A stretch of 64,000 bases of DNA, taken from the NCBI RefSeq assembly GCF_014133895.1, contig NC_050728.1, positions 992,001-1,056,000 on the forward strand, written 5' to 3'. Numbering within the stretch: position 1 is the first letter of the stretch; each line of letters opens with the position of its first letter. Shown piece after piece: positions 38,249-46,648 of the stretch. Source of the stretch: Torulaspora globosa (taxonomy: Eukaryota; Ascomycota; Saccharomycetes; Saccharomycetales; Saccharomycetaceae). Under the pieces are notes generated by a model. The model saw only the letters and a program-made list of their open reading frames with translations, made no database searches and was not told the DNA's origin. A program made the position numbers and the translations under genes.

Positions 38249-38458
38249 TGCTATATTATCTCACGATCAGACCGGTTGAGTACCACCACCAACCAATTAT
38301 TAGCTAAGAAAGGTTTATCCGAATGGTCCCCACATCTTGGCTATAGTTGAAGTTTGCCACCCATAGTGTTGTATCTCCCTTGCACATCGGCGCTCCGTCG
38401 ATAGTGATAGGTATAAGAAAGTACATTTATATATTGTTACAAGCTATTGTATAGATGA
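38249..38458. other. Intergenic, PUP3 promoter
   Basis: 0.21 kb between the YEL1 3' end and the PUP3 start, both on the minus strand. It contains the PACE element described separately and TATATA-like sequence near 38430, which is closer to the YEL1 end. Confidence 0.4.
38353..38361 (-). promoter_or_regulatory. PACE element (Rpn4 site) upstream of PUP3
   Basis: GGTGGCAAA on the minus strand, the exact Rpn4 element found before almost all yeast proteasome genes, at 105 bp upstream of the PUP3 ATG and in the same direction. Confidence 0.85.
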
Positions 38459-40339
38459 TTACTGATTGATCTCTTTAAGTACCCGATCCGCCATTTGCAT
38501 AGCCTTCAGATATTTGGAGTTTCTTCCGCTGATTTCATGCAGGTAGAGATATTTATTGTTCCAATTGTCCATGGCAGCTTCGAACTGAGCCGATTTGGTC
38601 CAAGTAGCAACTATCACTGGTTTTCTTGAATTGTGCAGATCAATCCTGCCCTCAATTTGCTGTGTAAACTCAGTCAGCTCCTCTAGCCTGTCGCGGAAGT
38701 TGGGCTGTTCACCAAGCGTCTGCAGTTCATCATAGAGCGCCTCGATGGATAGCAGTGGTCTCCAAACGCTTAAGTTGACTTTATCGAGATATTCTTGATC
38801 CATTTCTGACGACATAACCTTTTCGCTCCAACCGTACTCTTGATTTGACACCACTTCGAACTGCGCTGAAGGCACAGACGTTATCCTGGCGGCCCAAAAA
38901 TTGATAGAATGCACAAAGTTAGCGGCTTCTTCCACTGTCGCAGTTTGAAACTCGAGAGTCGTACTTTGACCATTGGGCCCAGAAGGTACAACCACAGTGA
39001 AGTTTCCCCTCAAATGCTCTTTTGCGAGGTGAGCGCTATCGGGCTGGTTGCCTTGTATGACATTGTCCTGAACCAAAGTTGCAACCGCTTCGAAAAGATT
39101 GCGGACAAAATACTGGCTGCAGTTTTCCTTGAGGGCGTCTAGGTCTTGATTAGCATCTACTTTCGCCAAATTGCTAGACTTTAACTTGAAAACGAAGATC
39201 CTCCCCTCCGAGACCCGCACTCTTGTTCTGATCCACTTTGCGTTGCCGTCTAGAAATGCAATCGGCGATTTGACATCTTCAAAGATCGAGCGCGGCTTCG
39301 ATTTGGTGAGCCATTTGAAGAAACGCTTGGGAGCCCTACGACGCTGCTCCTCCGCAAGCAACGATTCGGCGCTCTCGTCTTCGTCTTTGGTACTGACGAG
39401 ACCGTTTTCACATAGTTTTATCACTGAATCCATAAACCAGAGCGAGTTGTTTCTTGAATTCCACTCAGCGTCAAAGTCCTCCGGGTTATATAACTGAGGG
39501 AGCTGTTTGTTATGATGAAATTTCCAATTCGAAGTGTAGTTCGACTCCTTTCTCCCCCGTTGTGAGCTCGAACCCGAGTGCACTGACGCTCCATTGGAGA
39601 GCGTAGTCTCCAAGCTTGCAGAAGTCACACTTCTGACCGAGAATCTTTGTCTTGAGAACGAACTACTCTTCGTGTTGAGTATCGACTGCGGACGCGAGGC
39701 CTCTCGATAGATTCCAGCTGGCCTCGACGCCAACGGCAGGCTCTTCGCCTTCAATTTATCGTAGAAGGAGCCCAGCTGCTCTGCAATCATCGGCTCCACT
39801 TCCTCTAACGTATATCCCGTGGCCTTTGCCTCCTTCTTCAGCGCATAGATCGTATTCTCCACGAACTCCTGCAGTGAGAACTTCGCGTGGCCGCTCACGC
39901 CGTCGCTATTGTGCAGGTCGGAGTTCAAAATCAGCAACGAAAACAACACAATGTGGCAAAGCTTGTAATGATCCTCCCAAAACGTGTCTGGATGGCATTC
40001 CACCCATCTTTGACTCAATTCTTCCAAAATCCGATCGATATTCTGCGCTTCGGCGACAAAATGCAGTTTACTCACCAGCAGCTGCAAAGTCGACAACAAA
40101 GACTCCGGCAGAGGTCCCAGCATCCCTACAAACGCGCGCAGCGTCCCGCTCATCTCCTTGTTCCCCAGCAAGTTCGCATACTCCTCGTAGCTCACCTCTT
40201 CAAACGTCCCTTTCAGCATTTTCTTCGCTATCCGCTCGCAATCCTGCTCGTCCGCGACCAAGCTATGAATATCCGTTATCTTTGGTGATTCTATCAGTTG
40301 CTGTCCCATTGGAACTGGTGGCACGCTATCACTTGCCAT
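38459..40339 (-). CDS. YEL1: Sec7-domain guanine nucleotide exchange factor for Arf3
   Basis: A 626-residue protein. The Sec7 domain spans about residues 25-195 and includes the catalytic glutamate loop region and LLILNSDLHN. A Ser/Arg-rich linker follows, and then a C-terminal PH-type domain at about residues 340-470. The order and the length fit S. cerevisiae Yel1 (687), the exchange factor for Arf3 (Arf6-type), which works at the bud neck and tip in endocytosis and actin polarity. It stands between PUP3 and RAD51, consistent with YBL060W interleaved between YER094C and YER095W. The ATG at 40339 is the first in frame. Confidence 0.9.
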   Translation of the reverse strand: MASDSVPPVPMGQQLIESPKITDIHSLVADEQDCERIAKKMLKGTFEEVSYEEYANLLGNKEMSGTLRAFVGMLGPLPESLLSTLQLLVSKLHFVAEAQNIDRILEELSQRWVECHPDTFWEDHYKLCHIVLFSLLILNSDLHNSDGVSGHAKFSLQEFVENTIYALKKEAKATGYTLEEVEPMIAEQLGSFYDKLKAKSLPLASRPAGIYREASRPQSILNTKSSSFSRQRFSVRSVTSASLETTLSNGASVHSGSSSQRGRKESNYTSNWKFHHNKQLPQLYNPEDFDAEWNSRNNSLWFMDSVIKLCENGLVSTKDEDESAESLLAEEQRRRAPKRFFKWLTKSKPRSIFEDVKSPIAFLDGNAKWIRTRVRVSEGRIFVFKLKSSNLAKVDANQDLDALKENCSQYFVRNLFEAVATLVQDNVIQGNQPDSAHLAKEHLRGNFTVVVPSGPNGQSTTLEFQTATVEEAANFVHSINFWAARITSVPSAQFEVVSNQEYGWSEKVMSSEMDQEYLDKVNLSVWRPLLSIEALYDELQTLGEQPNFRDRLEELTEFTQQIEGRIDLHNSRKPVIVATWTKSAQFEAAMDNWNNKYLYLHEISGRNSKYLKAMQMADRVLKEINQ

Positions 40340-41161
40340 CTCGACGGCTAATCCCCACCTTCTATCTCAAACGAGCTTGTATAGATAATTGAAGATCACT
40401 TTTTTTTTTCCCACCTAACCTCGCTTTATTGCATCTCGTAGTCCCTAGCAGCAGATTCAGCTGTAAAAGAACTGAAACCACGAATAACTCAAAGTCAATA
40501 ATGTATTGTAAAGCGGCCACGCAGGAGCCCATGAACAAAGACTCGGCCATGTTGATCCGATTTCCACCGAAAGCATGGGGCGTCATCATGTCAGAGCAAA
40601 ATCCGTACAGAAATACGCAGATCCACGGTGGATATAAATTTTTCTTATGCTGATAGACAGGATTTTACCCTCGAATAAGTGTGCAACTCAACCGTTTGAA
40701 ATTGACTGTGGCTACATACCCAATGAACCCATTGTCAACACCGCAAACGAGTTATCGGCGCGCTCTTTCACAATTGTTAGGTTTGCGCGGCATCTGAAGA
40801 CGATAACTGTGATCGCCAAGGAAGCTTTGCCCGAAGCGCTGAATCGACAGGAAACCTAACACAATAGAGGGAGGAAGGAAGTAAAGTACAAGGTCGGAGA
40901 ATATGTGTTATTGCACAGTGACGCTTTCACAATACGGGTAAACACTGAAAGGTGCAGCCGTTCTTTGTCGGTCCGTTCCGCTTAGTGAAGAAGGTCAGCG
41001 ACAACGCGTTCGAACTTGATTTTCCGATGATAACCAAGAAACACAGAGTGTTCAATGTTAAATGACTAAGGAAGTTTATAGCTAGAGAAGGACAGCACTA
41101 CCAGCGTCCTACGGAACCTCGTAAAGACTCACTATAATCATAGGCTTTATCCTTGCAAAAG

Positions 41162-41185
41162 GTTCAAGATGTTCAAATCTTGAAC
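41162..41185. repeat. Inverted repeat upstream of RAD51
   Basis: GTTCAAGAT at 41162-41170 and its exact reverse complement ATCTTGAAC at 41177-41185, separated by six bases. Two full 9-bp arms by chance at this spot are unlikely but not impossible. It could be a protein dimer site. It is not a proper heat-shock element, because the GAA/TTC units are out of step. Confidence 0.6.
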
Positions 41186-41232
41186 TTGTCAAAGATTACC
41201 CGGTCTTGAAAATATACGTATTAAGCGATTTA

Positions 41233-41256
41233 TTTACGCGTCGCGTGACGCGTAAA
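41233..41256. promoter_or_regulatory. Palindromic pair of MluI cell-cycle boxes at RAD51
   Basis: ACGCGT at 41236-41241 and 41248-41253 form a larger palindrome: TTTACGCGTC, GCGT spacer, GACGCGTAAA. The centres are 12 bp apart, about one helix turn. ACGCGT is bound by MBF (Mbp1-Swi6), which turns on S-phase genes at the G1/S switch; RAD51 is a known MBF target in S. cerevisiae. The sites are about 150-165 bp upstream of the ATG. Confidence 0.85.
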
Positions 41257-41401
41257 CAAGCGAAACAATACACTATTTGCCCGATGAAGAGCAAGCAATG
41301 CAAGAGAAGTCACTAGCAGCTAGAGGACCAGCTGTTGTGGGCAATCGACAGGAAGAACGGTGCCCATCTCTTAACAACAGTTGTGGTTTGATCACTCTTA
41401 G

Positions 41402-42616
41402 ATGTCGCAAGTACAGGACCAGGTATTCCAGGATACACAATTGGAAAATCCGCAGCTATCGCTGATGTCAACTGCTCCAGCAGATCCGTCGTCGCTATCA
41501 GAAAGTCAGGTTCAATTTGCAGGAGCCCAGCGAGCCGGGAGTGAGGAATACGTGGAGTCTTCAGAGGCGGTTGAACAGCCGGGGTCCGTTGGAGGTGGCG
41601 CTGGAGGTGAGACGGAGGGTGTTGAGGAAGACGATGTGGCGTTGGTTTCGTTTGTTCCGCTAGAGAAGTTACAGATCAATGGTATCACCAGCGGAGACCT
41701 CAGGAAGCTTCGGGAAAGTGGGTTACATACGGTGGAGGCGGTGGCGTATGCGCCACGCAAGCAGTTGATGGAGATCAAGGGAATTTCGGAGGCCAAGGCG
41801 GACAAATTGCTGAACGAAGCGGCCAGGCTGGTGCCGATGGGGTTTGTTACAGCGGCGGACTTCCACATGAGACGGTCGGAGATGATCTGTTTGACTACTG
41901 GGTCTAAGAATTTGGATACGTTGCTTGGAGGCGGTATTGAGACTGGGTCGATTACGGAGCTATTTGGTGAGTTTAGAACGGGGAAATCGCAGTTGTGCCA
42001 TACGCTCGCGGTAACGTGTCAGATACCGCTGGATATCGGTGGAGGAGAGGGGAAGTGTCTGTATATCGACACAGAAGGTACATTCCGGCCCGTGAGGCTG
42101 GTTTCGATCGCTCAACGGTTTGGACTGGACCCTGACGATGCGCTGAACAACGTAGCGTATGCTAGAGCGTATAACGCGGACCATCAGATACGGCTGCTGG
42201 ATGCAGCAGCCCAGATGATGAGCGAGTCGCGGTTCTCGTTGATCGTGGTGGACTCCGTGATGGCCCTATACAGAACTGATTTTTCGGGACGTGGTGAGCT
42301 TAGCGCGAGACAAATGCATTTGGCAAAGTTTATGCGCGCCTTGCAACGGCTTGCGGACCAGTTTGGCGTGGCCGTGGTGGTGACAAATCAGGTTGTCGCT
42401 CAGGTTGACGGGGCTATGTCCTTTAACCCAGATCCGAAAAAACCTATCGGTGGCAATATCATGGCTCATTCTTCTACAACAAGACTGGGATTTAAGAAAG
42501 GTAGAGGTTGCCAGAGGCTCTGTAAGGTGGTTGACTCACCTTGTCTCCCTGAAGCGGACTGTGTGTTCGCCATCTATGAAGATGGTGTCGGTGACCCGCG
42601 TGAGGAGGACGAATAG
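41402..42616 (+). CDS. RAD51: Rad51 recombinase
   Basis: A 404-residue recombinase (S. cerevisiae Rad51 is 400). It forms ATP-dependent filaments on single-stranded DNA and performs strand exchange in double-strand break repair and meiosis. The N-terminal 75 residues are acidic and variable; a helix-hairpin-helix region follows ([33 protein letters not shown]). The ATPase core has Walker A GEFRTGKS (residues 189-196), Walker [11 protein letters not shown], and the C-terminal loop [19 protein letters not shown]. From about residue 85 to the end it is almost identical to the S. cerevisiae protein. The start MSQVQDQ matches S. cerevisiae MSQVQEQ. Confidence 0.99.
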   Translation: MSQVQDQVFQDTQLENPQLSLMSTAPADPSSLSESQVQFAGAQRAGSEEYVESSEAVEQPGSVGGGAGGETEGVEEDDVALVSFVPLEKLQINGITSGDLRKLRESGLHTVEAVAYAPRKQLMEIKGISEAKADKLLNEAARLVPMGFVTAADFHMRRSEMICLTTGSKNLDTLLGGGIETGSITELFGEFRTGKSQLCHTLAVTCQIPLDIGGGEGKCLYIDTEGTFRPVRLVSIAQRFGLDPDDALNNVAYARAYNADHQIRLLDAAAQMMSESRFSLIVVDSVMALYRTDFSGRGELSARQMHLAKFMRALQRLADQFGVAVVVTNQVVAQVDGAMSFNPDPKKPIGGNIMAHSSTTRLGFKKGRGCQRLCKVVDSPCLPEADCVFAIYEDGVGDPREEDE

Positions 42617-42894
42617 AGCATTTCTGTAGTATCTTTGCAAAATATATCTGTATTTGCCCTTGCGCATTTTTTTTAAGCATATTTTGTCTAGTGACAGGAT
42701 TTACTGGCGCGTCGTCTTTCGAAGATTCCCGTAATACCTGACCACATTGTAAAACCAAACGGAAGAAACATGGCTGAACTATAAAAAGATAGCTGTTACA
42801 GAAAATGCAAGGCCTTTGAGGGCTGTTTGAGGATTAGAATTGACTTCCATTATCGGTACCGCGGATCCTTGCTAGCTGGCCAAGCAAGAGGAAG

Positions 42895-44865
42895 ATGAGT
42901 GCTGCAGCAGACGGTCGCAGCCAAAACGTGGAGACAGTGGCTATGCATCCATATAAAAAGCATTTTTTAGATTCTCAGAATCACAAGCTCGTCGAGCCTG
43001 GCAGCTCTCGACCGGATGCCAATGTTTCTGATAGACCCACTCTTGCTTCTTCGCCGGTGGGTTCCGATGAGCAGTCGTCCACGTATGGTTCGGTAGTTTC
43101 GCTCAACAATTCTTCGCAACCTTCAGATGTGCGGAGCCAGTGGATTCAACAGATGGGTCCTCCGTCGAATGCACACCTTCGGCAGCTTCGCGTTTCCCCG
43201 GAATCGACGAACTCTTCATCTGAAGACATCCAAAGAGCATCGCTATCGCCATCTAACGTTTCCAGCCAAACTAATGGCACACAGGTTAACAAGCGAAAGT
43301 CACGGTCAGTGGACCTGTCTCATATGTACCTAATGAATGGAAGTCATGATACTCAGCTTACTTCGACCAACGAGTCAGTGGCAGACATGTCCCATCAACT
43401 CATAAGCAGATACCTCGGTCAAAATGGCAATACGTCATTAGTTCCGCGACTAAAAACCATCGAAATGTATAGGGAAAACGTCAAAAAGTCGAAGGACGCA
43501 AATTTGCTCTTTCAGTTCGCCCAGTACATCCTGCAGACTGCTCTTACCATGGAATTTAACGATACCCCTGCAACAACAGCTTCTAAGACCGATGCGATTG
43601 ACCCAGCAGAGCTTAAACGAAGCTTTCTGAAAGAGGCCCAGCATTACCTGAGAAAACTTAGCGTGAAAGGCTACGCTGATGCTCAATACTTGTTGGGAGA
43701 CGTATATGCCTCGGGTGCTCTGGGGAAAACGGAGAATAAGGAGGCTTTTACGCTATTTCAGGCAGCTGCCAAACACGGTCACATTGAAAGTGCTTACAGA
43801 ACTGCATATTGTTTTGAAGAAGGTCTCGGCACAACGAGGGACTCCAGGAAAGCTCTTGAGTTTCTTAAATTCGCTGCAAGCAGAAATCATCCATCCGCCA
43901 TGTACAAACTAGGCTTATATTCTTTTTATGGACGGATGGGGTTGCCGACAGATGTCAACACAAAGCAGAATGGTATAAAATGGCTTTCGCGTGCGTCTGC
44001 GAGAGCAAACGAACTGACATGCGCAGCTCCTTACGAATTGGCTAAGATCTACGAAGAAGGATTCCTCGACATCATCATTCCAGATGAGAAATACGCTACT
44101 GAGCTGTATATCCAGGCAGCTTCGCTGGGACATGTTCCTTCGTCCACCTTACTCGGACAAATTTATGAATCCGGAAACAAAGCTGTCCCGCAAGATACAA
44201 GCTTGTCGATACATTATTATACGCAAGCGGCATTGAAGGGAGATCCCGTAGCCATGCTGGGACTTTGCGCATGGTACCTGCTTGGGGCGGAACCGGCGTT
44301 TGAGAAGGACGAGAATGAAGCATTCCAGTGGGCACTCAGGGCTGCTTCTGCCGGGTATCCGAAAGCACAATTCACAGTAGGTTACTTCTATGAGAAGGGA
44401 AAAGGATGCGAGGCGAACATCGAGAGCGCGTATAAATGGTATGGGAAAGCCGCCAAGAATAACGATTCTAGAGCAATAGCGAAACTAAAACAACGAGAAC
44501 CGCCCAAGGATAAGCTTGAAGTCTCATCCAAGAAGAGACAGAAGAAATCGATGAGTGTGTCCACACTAAATATATTCAAGAGCCTTGAGAGTGGATCTTC
44601 AAAGGAATATTTCAATTCCGAAGATTACAGTCAACTAAAACCCACTAACGGCTTATTTACCGATGCTCCTGTGGAGTCGGGAATCTTTACTCAGGCGCCT
44701 AACTGCAGCAATACCAAAATAAGTCAGACCCCTGGTGCCGAGGCATCCAAGGCCCCGAAGGACAGTAAAGAACAACCGCATACACAAAAGTCAAATGTTA
44801 AGTCGAGCTCTGGCAAAGGCAAAAAGAAATCGGAGAAGAATGGTAAGAGTTGTATATTGATGTGA
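42895..44865 (+). CDS. SKT5/SHC1: Sel1-repeat activator of chitin synthase III
   Basis: A 656-residue protein with a polar, Ser-rich N-terminus (to about residue 165) and then a run of Sel1-like repeats (about residues 200-530: DAQYLLGDVYASGALG, PSAMYKLGLYSFYGRM, PSSTLLGQIYESGN, PKAQFTVGYFYEKGKG). The C-terminus is CILM, a CAAX box for prenylation. S. cerevisiae Skt5 (Chs4) and Shc1 are ohnologues that activate Chs3 at the bud neck and during sporulation. One gene here represents both. It lies downstream of RAD51, consistent with YER095W-YER096W. Confidence 0.94.
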   Translation: MSAAADGRSQNVETVAMHPYKKHFLDSQNHKLVEPGSSRPDANVSDRPTLASSPVGSDEQSSTYGSVVSLNNSSQPSDVRSQWIQQMGPPSNAHLRQLRVSPESTNSSSEDIQRASLSPSNVSSQTNGTQVNKRKSRSVDLSHMYLMNGSHDTQLTSTNESVADMSHQLISRYLGQNGNTSLVPRLKTIEMYRENVKKSKDANLLFQFAQYILQTALTMEFNDTPATTASKTDAIDPAELKRSFLKEAQHYLRKLSVKGYADAQYLLGDVYASGALGKTENKEAFTLFQAAAKHGHIESAYRTAYCFEEGLGTTRDSRKALEFLKFAASRNHPSAMYKLGLYSFYGRMGLPTDVNTKQNGIKWLSRASARANELTCAAPYELAKIYEEGFLDIIIPDEKYATELYIQAASLGHVPSSTLLGQIYESGNKAVPQDTSLSIHYYTQAALKGDPVAMLGLCAWYLLGAEPAFEKDENEAFQWALRAASAGYPKAQFTVGYFYEKGKGCEANIESAYKWYGKAAKNNDSRAIAKLKQREPPKDKLEVSSKKRQKKSMSVSTLNIFKSLESGSSKEYFNSEDYSQLKPTNGLFTDAPVESGIFTQAPNCSNTKISQTPGAEASKAPKDSKEQPHTQKSNVKSSSGKGKKKSEKNGKSCILM

Positions 44866-45536
44866 GGGGCTAATAGCCAACGCCATCAGATAGCATCTTC
44901 TCGGGGCCGTTTCGTTCAAGCTGAATTATTTCACTTTATACATTCTTAAACGGATAGAATTATTTAGCCTTCCACATGCGTGTTGAGCATTATCTCCTAT
45001 CTTATGTATAAAATGCAGCAAAAATTATGAATAGGTCTGTGAACTGTACTTTCAGGAAGCAAAACAGATGAACCGATATTACCTCCTCCATGCTGTGAGC
45101 CATCTGACTGTATTGCTCAACCACTTCGAGCATCACAGTATCCTGAAGGACCGTGGCATTTGAGCTTCCCTATTTGTCCGCTTACAGCCAGTCTATGTAT
45201 GTCCTACGGTCAAGAGGCAGCTAGAGGAGGTCCTCAAAATTACAACATAACATAACAAGATATCAATAGTGGCCGAGGATAAGATTCGTTATTTCCAAGT
45301 GTCTGTCTGTTCATATGGTTCAAGCTGAGAGAACAGTCAAATAGCCGCCAAGGGTCTTAAAAAGTCACTATGTAAGGGCTGCCGTTACCCGCAGTTGGAC
45401 CGATGTGGCGTCTATCCCTTACTTTGGCCTCCACAGTATAAGAGAGCATTCAATTCAGTAACATTTGCAACAGCCTCAGTTCTTTAGAACTCTGCCCGGA
45501 AGCCCAATTCGTCTAGTGACAAGTCCTAACCGCATT
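44866..45536. other. Intergenic, expected KIP1 location is empty
   Basis: 0.67 kb between SKT5/SHC1 and PRX1, both on the plus strand. In S. cerevisiae, KIP1 (YBL063W) lies between SKT5 and PRX1. No kinesin-like frame or remnant is seen here. The stretch is A/T-rich and repeat-free. Confidence 0.6.
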
Positions 45537-46295
45537 ATGTTCTCCCGTGTTTTGTTCCAATCCAGAAGATCGCTGATTCAAGGACAACAGCAGCAGCCTT
45601 TCAAGGTCGCTGTCAGAACCTTGAGAACCTTCAAGCAGGAAGACCAGCCAAGGTTAAGAATCAACTCAGTGGCGCCCAATTTCGATGCAGACACTACACA
45701 TGGAAAGATCAATTTCCATGATTACCTTGGCAACTCGTGGGGTGTATTGTTTTCGCATCCCGCAGACTTCACGCCTGTCTGTACCACCGAATTGGGAGCT
45801 TTCGCCAAATTGAAGCCCGAATTCGACAAGCGTAACGTTAAATTGATTGGTTTGTCTGCTGAAGATGTGGAATCGCATCGGAAATGGATCAAAGATATCG
45901 AAGAAGTAAACAAGTTAGACAAGTTTACGTTCCCAATCATCGCTGACGTCGACAAGGAGATTGCGTTCCTTTACGACATGGTGGACGAAGAGGGTTTCAA
46001 GCAGTTGGGCAAGGCTCCTCCCGTCGCCACCATCAGGTCTGTTTTCATCATCGATCCTTCTAAGAAGATCAGAATTTCGTTCACTTATCCGCCCTCCGTC
46101 GGCAGAAACACTTCCGAGGTGTTGAGAGTCATCGATGCCTTGCAAAAGACTGATGCAAAGGGTGTCGTGACACCGATCAACTGGCAGGAGGGTGAGGATG
46201 TCATCATCCCACCTACCGTGTCTGACGCTGAAGCCTCCAAGAAGTTCGGACAGTTCAAGAAAATCAAGCCATATTTGCGTTACACTGAGGCTTAA
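45537..46295 (+). CDS. PRX1: Mitochondrial 1-Cys peroxiredoxin
   Basis: A 252-residue peroxiredoxin of the Prx6 (1-Cys) class, close to S. cerevisiae Prx1 (261). The N-terminus (MFSRVLFQSRRSLIQGQ) is basic with no acids, typical of mitochondrial import. The peroxidatic cysteine is Cys82 in SHPADFTPVCTTELGAF; no resolving cysteine of the 2-Cys type is present. It reduces hydrogen and organic peroxides with glutathione or thioredoxin as the donor. The open frame upstream of 45537 starts only with TTG, so the ATG at 45537 was used. Confidence 0.96.
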   Translation: MFSRVLFQSRRSLIQGQQQQPFKVAVRTLRTFKQEDQPRLRINSVAPNFDADTTHGKINFHDYLGNSWGVLFSHPADFTPVCTTELGAFAKLKPEFDKRNVKLIGLSAEDVESHRKWIKDIEEVNKLDKFTFPIIADVDKEIAFLYDMVDEEGFKQLGKAPPVATIRSVFIIDPSKKIRISFTYPPSVGRNTSEVLRVIDALQKTDAKGVVTPINWQEGEDVIIPPTVSDAEASKKFGQFKKIKPYLRYTEA

Positions 46296-46648
46296 TCTCG
46301 TATTCCGGTAGCTGGAGGAGTTAGACTCAGCAGTTAGGATAGTTTTTTATACATTCTTTTCAACAATGCAGGACGGCGGACCGGGAGATGGACGAGCATT
46401 GCGAAAGTCAATACGATCAAACTCCCAATGGTCTTCTTGCCAGTAAATCGGTCGCCAGGACGCTCAGTCGCCGGTGTCAGCTTTATATCTTTCTTCTTTG
46501 ATAGAAGCATCTTTCTTTAGATTTTCAGTAGACAAAAGTAAATCGATCACATCATCCTTACATGGATCAAGGAATGAACTTATTGTCAAGGGAACTTCCA
46601 AGCAAGCCACGGAAACCTAAGTAATCAATATCACAGGACTCAAGTATC
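46296..46648. other. Intergenic, PRX1 to SEF1
   Basis: 0.35 kb between two plus-strand genes. It should hold the PRX1 terminator and the SEF1 promoter. Nothing specific was recognised. Confidence 0.35.

Larger units (their letters stand above)
40340..41401. other. Long divergent promoter region YEL1 / RAD51
   Basis: 1.06 kb without a supported gene. Overlapping open frames at 40429-40653 and 40647-40859 show no family and no start context worth trusting. A perfect inverted repeat lies at 41162-41185 and a palindromic pair of MluI boxes at 41234-41255 (separate entries). No tRNA was recognised. Confidence 0.45.

Noticed and set aside
40429..40859. Two adjoining plus-strand frames (74 and 70 codons) upstream of RAD51
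   Set aside because: No recognisable motif, start codons weak, and the position is a promoter in known gene order.
41162..41185. The inverted repeat near RAD51 as a heat-shock element
   Set aside because: The TTC and GAA units are not in the 5-bp phase that Hsf1 needs.
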